A stretch of DNA of 64,000 nucleotides from Bryobacterales bacterium. Lineage in GTDB: Bacteria; Acidobacteriota; Terriglobia; Bryobacterales; UBA6623. Below the pieces are notes generated by a model. The model was not told the DNA's origin. It was given only the letters and a program-made list of their open reading frames with translations, and did not search any database. Each line of letters starts with the position of its first letter. Position 1 is the stretch's first letter. Shown here piece after piece: positions 63,484 through 64,000 of the stretch. The DNA lies in contig JAPPMC010000270.1 of NCBI GenBank assembly GCA_028819235.1, positions 62,001-126,000 of the forward strand, written 5' to 3'. Both the position numbers and the translations under genes were made by a program.

Positions 63484-64000
63484 TCAGCGCCCCAACGAGA
63501 GAACATTGGCGAAGATCCGGTAAGGCCCCGGAACACTGTAGGGAACCTGCCTATGGATCGCATAGGCGAAGTACGTGTAGTGGCCATTTCCGTAGGGCGC
63601 AGTTAGCCACCCGCCGCGCTGGGGGTCCTGACCTTCATCCTGAGTCTCGATCAGTGGGAGGTAGGAGTCATCCCAAGCTGAGAAGAACTTTGAGCCGCGC
63701 TGCTCTACCCAACCTTCAAAGTCGGCCGCTTCGATCTTGTTAGGCCCCTGCAAGACTGGGTGGTCCGGGGCCAGAATCTTGACAGGCGAGTCCTCTTCCG
63801 AGACCTCCTCGGCCCTGCGCGGAAGATCGGCCGGGAATGCCGCCCACTTACTAGGCACGAACTCCTGTGTCTGGTACAGGATGATGAGATTGCCACCTTG
63901 GTGGGCATAGTCGAGCAGGCGCTGGTTGTAGCTGATCAGGTCCGGACGCACGGCATAGGCGCGGGTACCTACGACAATGGCGCCATAAGTGCTCAGGTCC
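63484..64000 (-). CDS. PIG-L family deacetylase, C-terminal portion (5' end outside window)
   Basis: Frame open to the window edge: DLSTYGAIVVGTRAYAVRPDLISYNQRLLDYAHQGGNLIILYQT...VKILAPDHPVLQGPNKIEAADFEGWVEQRGSKFF...WLTAPYGNGHYTYFAYAIHRQVPYSVPGPYRIFANVLS. Confidence 0.75.
   Translation of the reverse strand, partial: DLSTYGAIVVGTRAYAVRPDLISYNQRLLDYAHQGGNLIILYQTQEFVPSKWAAFPADLPRRAEEVSEEDSPVKILAPDHPVLQGPNKIEAADFEGWVEQRGSKFFSAWDDSYLPLIETQDEGQDPQRGGWLTAPYGNGHYTYFAYAIHRQVPYSVPGPYRIFANVLSLGR

Overview
This 64-kb window is a GC-rich bacterial chromosome segment. Its gene content looks Acidobacteriota-like: VWFA-related protein, ADOP-type permease, three CarboxypepD_reg/TonB-dependent receptors, and a DUF1549/DUF1553 + DUF1501 pair. 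That taxonomic call is inference. Main content: (1) a dnaJ 3' end and a BON/VWFA protein; (2) a compact suf operon, sufB-C-D-S-sufT-rrf2-mrp, preceded by a promoter overlapped by a 28-nt imperfect palindrome; (3) a sugar nucleotidyltransferase and a LarA-like racemase; (4) a minus-strand run FGE - pentaheme cytochrome c - dxr - rseP; (5) an AT-richer segment holding a TonB-dependent receptor and a Cys-type sulfatase; (6) an MscS channel, an ADOP permease and the DUF1549/1553-DUF1501 pair; (7) a minus-strand catabolic run of GH95, DapA-like aldolase/lyase, TAXI-TRAP transporter and DUF1445; (8) a PpiC isomerase, an Sfp-type PPTase and pepP-accB-accC; (9) a TonB-dependent receptor with a DtxR/IdeR-like box on a near-leaderless promoter; (10) a coupled sulfatase + PhoD-like lipoprotein pair and a multicopper oxidase; (11) a frameshifted AAA/PD-(D/E)XK gene followed by a perfect 28-nt palindrome; (12) a third TonB-dependent receptor, a DUF6807 protein, a small zincin and a PIG-L deacetylase C-terminus. 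The most interesting leads are the suf operator, the metalloregulatory box at 49.27 kb, and the co-occurrence of FGE, two Cys-type sulfatases and a GH95 enzyme (possible sulfated-fucan use). No CRISPR array, rRNA or convincing tRNA was found. All family calls are by eye; no database search was run.
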